Assembly: GCA_002840645.1 (NCBI GenBank)
Contig: PHBO01000012.1
Coordinates: 1 to 63,132 of the forward strand
Reading direction: 5' to 3'
Length of the DNA: 63,132 nucleotides
Origin: Candidatus Cloacimonetes bacterium HGW-Cloacimonetes-3
GTDB lineage: Bacteria; Cloacimonadota; Cloacimonadia; Cloacimonadales; Cloacimonadaceae
Below are positions 61,190-63,132 of the stretch, one piece after another (positions within the stretch are counted from its first letter, which is position 1; each line of letters begins with the position of its first letter). Below the pieces are notes generated by a model that did not search any database, was not told where the DNA came from, and saw only the letters and a program-made list of their open reading frames with translations. The position numbers and the translations under genes are program-made.

Positions 61190-63132
61190 CTAATTGGTTA
61201 TCCCGATTCGTTTGAGAAGTTCTGCTCTGGAGAGGTGTGCGAATGGAGAATGCTCTTTCTCTACCTCATCAGGTGTTTGTATATTCTCATTTGGCATCTT
61301 TGTTGTGTTGGGAATGGTATCCGATTGATCGATCTCTTCAGCTATGGGACTGTCCTCAGCGGTTATAGTCGTTCCAGTTTGATCTGCGGAATCTTGTCCC
61401 GCTAAGGCTGTTTGTTTTGATTTGTAATATTCTCTGGCTGTTTGACTGAAGCCTATTTTCATTTGTATTGATGTCTCACCGTTACTGGGTTTGTACTCGA
61501 GTCCTATCCGGTTGAATGATTCTTTGATTTCCTGTTGAATTATCTTCTCCATCTCTTGCTGTGCCAGTCTTTCTTTCTCATCTGCTTCCAGCTTCTCCCG
61601 CTCTTCCGGACTCAGCATATCAGGATGCTTCGGCAGGTTCATCATCGCCTTTCTGGTTATCTCATCAATGATCTCATCGCTATCCTTAGGTGGTACCTCA
61701 AGCATGGGAGGACTGTTGAAGATTGCTCTGGCACCCTGATCCTCAAGCTTCTCTTGCTTGGCTGTGGAGTTACTCAAGATTCTATCAACTGCTTTCTGCG
61801 AGTTCACCACCAACTTCTTGGCATTGCGTTCTTTCTCTCGTCTGAGTCCTTTGATCTCGTTGTATTCTTTATTCAGTTCCTTATGCGAGACAGCCTTGTC
61901 CATAGACACCTCAATAAACGGATGCTGTGTCTTTCTTAGCGCTGCCTGGCAGATGAATACGTCATTCTTATCATAGACCACTATCCATCTGGCATCGCTG
62001 TAATCGAATCTGATGATGCAAGGCTGTCCCACATGGTTCACCAGTTCCCGGTGCCAATAGACCTTCTTATCCAGTCTGATGCCCTCACTACGGATGTTCT
62101 TGCGCTCCATTGCCATCATCAGGAAGTTGAGCCTGGATATCTCCACTTGTCGATTCTCAGCTATTCTGGCAGCACTGAATACTTCAAAAGGAGTTCGTCT
62201 GTTGAGTGAGGTATGCGGGGTCTCACCATAACAGAATCGCACATAGAAGGCTATCATCTGCATGGTCTCCTCTATAGTGGGTGGCTTACCGGTATAGAGT
62301 TTCTTTGCCCACTTCTCGTTCCGGTGTAGCACTGATGGTTTATCAGCAATCGAAGCTCCCCTGAAGGTGGTAATGAACCGCTCAAACTGTTCCTGGAAGG
62401 TTTTGAAAAAGCGTTCAATCACCTTGGCTTTGGCATTGTAGCTTTCTGCGAATCTTACCCCGATATTGAGCCGGGGGAAGATGCCACCCAGTTCCTTGTT
62501 CAGATCGTGCTCTTCCCATCTCTCATGAAAGAGTTTAGCTCGGAAGGCTTTGCCGTTATCCAGATAAACATACTCCGGTATCACAGCCATGGTTCCACTA
62601 TTGTTATCCGCTATCTGCGAGCAGTTGATGAAGCCGTTACGGAAGGCAGTGAGGATATGCTGGCTATCTTCAGTGAAGGCAAGTGAGGCTCCCACCGGAT
62701 ATCGGCTTGCCCAGTCCATCACCATGATCATCGTCATACGTTGAGCTCTTCCGGTCTGAGGATTGAGGATGTCGAAAGAGAGAGTATGTCCATCTGCTAC
62801 CCATACCTGTCCAACAGATAAGCTGCTATCATCACGCATAATGGTCTTGATGATCCGTTCTGAGACGAACTTACTGCCGTCTCTAGCCTGATGCCACTCT
62901 GCCGGATGTCTGGCTGCCCATTCCTCGCACCAGCGTCTGAGCGTGCGTTCGTTGGTACTGGATTCAATCACATTGTTTCTGGACATCTGCTTGAGGTTGG
63001 TGATGGCAGAGCCAATCTTGATGCGATTGGGATTGAGCAGCAGATGCAGCAGATAGTGCTGTTCCTGAAAGGTGATCTTACGTTCTTTATACTTGCCCTT
63101 ACTCTTATGGATCAGGGCATACATATCCAGCT
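61190..63132 (-). CDS. Mu-type DDE transposase, 5' end beyond the window
   Basis: At least 646 residues are open to the right edge; the ATG at 63124 has no ribosome-binding site and the frame continues past it, so the true N-terminus (DNA-binding domains) is probably outside. The integrase core has the three acidic residues (numbered from 63124): Asp111 in VWVADGHTL, Asp189 in VYLDNGKAF and Glu237 in KVIERFFKTF. A Mu-transposase C-terminal beta barrel follows (RSEGIRLDKKVYWH, WIVVYDKNDVFICQA). The acidic, Gln/Glu-rich tail ends in LSRAELLKRIGITN, the likely ATPase-contact end. It heads the transposition operon. Confidence 0.9.
   Translation of the reverse strand, partial: LDMYALIHKSKGKYKERKITFQEQHYLLHLLLNPNRIKIGSAITNLKQMSRNNVIESSTNERTLRRWCEEWAARHPAEWHQARDGSKFVSERIIKTIMRDDSSLSVGQVWVADGHTLSFDILNPQTGRAQRMTMIMVMDWASRYPVGASLAFTEDSQHILTAFRNGFINCSQIADNNSGTMAVIPEYVYLDNGKAFRAKLFHERWEEHDLNKELGGIFPRLNIGVRFAESYNAKAKVIERFFKTFQEQFERFITTFRGASIADKPSVLHRNEKWAKKLYTGKPPTIEETMQMIAFYVRFCYGETPHTSLNRRTPFEVFSAARIAENRQVEISRLNFLMMAMERKNIRSEGIRLDKKVYWHRELVNHVGQPCIIRFDYSDARWIVVYDKNDVFICQAALRKTQHPFIEVSMDKAVSHKELNKEYNEIKGLRREKERNAKKLVVNSQKAVDRILSNSTAKQEKLEDQGARAIFNSPPMLEVPPKDSDEIIDEITRKAMMNLPKHPDMLSPEEREKLEADEKERLAQQEMEKIIQQEIKESFNRIGLEYKPSNGETSIQMKIGFSQTAREYYKSKQTALAGQDSADQTGTTITAEDSPIAEEIDQSDTIPNTTKMPNENIQTPDEVEKEHSPFAHLSRAELLKRIGITN

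Larger units (their letters stand above)
34321..63132. mobile_element. Putative Mu/Tn7-class element or composite island, right end not in window
   Basis: This is an inferred unit. It has a repeat cluster at the left junction (34321-34481). A Mu-type transposase and MuB-type ATPase lie at the other side with the transposase reading inward from beyond the window edge. Accessory genes fill the middle (Ter cluster, nucleases, an IS remnant and several decayed genes). All genes from 36497 rightward are on one strand. The alternative is an older genomic island with a separate Mu-type insertion at about 60-63 kb. Target-site duplication and the far end cannot be seen. Confidence 0.35.

Noticed and set aside
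1-63132. tRNA, rRNA or CRISPR loci
   Set aside because: I saw no cloverleaf with a terminal acceptor pattern, no rRNA-like conserved stretch, and no regularly spaced repeats on reading the window.

Overview
The window looks like a chromosome segment of a Candidatus Cloacimonadota-type bacterium (FCB-group relative). The pointers are a compact rplM-rpsI-rpsB-tsf-pyrH-frr block, giant secreted fibronectin/beta-helix proteins, C-terminal sorting domains of the type IX (Por) class, a PorX-like regulator, and Mu-type transposition genes. The phylum assignment is inference from gene content and style; no rRNA gene is present.

Left part, 1-34.3 kb: chromosomal backbone. On the minus strand, 297-4266 carries the ribosomal protein/translation block with a structured leader in front of rpsB. 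From 4.5 to 17.9 kb there are cell-surface genes: a LamG/FnIII protein, an M1 metallopeptidase with a sorting domain, a 1782-residue beta-helix protein, and a decayed FnIII + formylglycine-enzyme-like gene. From 18.6 to 28.0 kb there is a MORN-panB-hypothetical-PorX operon, then tsaE, a SIMPL protein, an amino-acid-type binding lipoprotein and a TPR histidine kinase/NtrC pair. From 28.3 to 34.3 kb there is another sorting-domain protein, a nitronate-monooxygenase-type flavoprotein, two small proteins, and a cobalamin riboswitch driving a TonB-dependent receptor. Intergenic regions here hold long hairpins whose arms are built from short, often 11-nt, tandem repeats.

Right part, 34.3 kb to the window end: accessory DNA. 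It opens immediately after the receptor gene with four direct copies of a ~21-nt motif (34321-34481), resembling the transposase-binding repeats at ends of Mu/Tn7-class elements. A IS256-type transposase remnant and a frameshifted gene whose intact paralogue lies 1.5 kb away follow. At the far edge (60-63.1 kb) lie a Mu-type DDE transposase and a broken MuB-type ATPase. I infer that 34.3 kb to beyond 63.1 kb may be one large transposable element or nested island.

The main content of that island is a TerD/TerY stress-response or defence cluster (37.6-52.4 kb, all minus strand). It holds five TerY-like vWA proteins (one fused to a glutamine-amidotransferase-like domain, one with the TerY-C zinc ribbon), a Ser/Thr kinase, a PP2C phosphatase, four TerD proteins, a TerA-like protein, a TerB-like protein and a calcium P-type ATPase. 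The zinc-ribbon vWA, kinase and phosphatase are contiguous and match the TerY-P triad known from antiviral screens. The larger assembly would couple calcium transport, calcium-binding TerD proteins and phosphorylation-controlled vWA scaffolds.

Upstream of it on the same strand (52.6-59.9 kb) is a poorly described module: a frameshifted Sel1 gene, a putative metallopeptidase, two proteins with PD-(D/E)XK-like signatures, a stand-alone DnaE-type PHP protein, a large AAA ATPase and an unknown protein. This looks like a DNA-processing arm that could belong to the Ter system or to the transposon; the sequence alone does not decide which.
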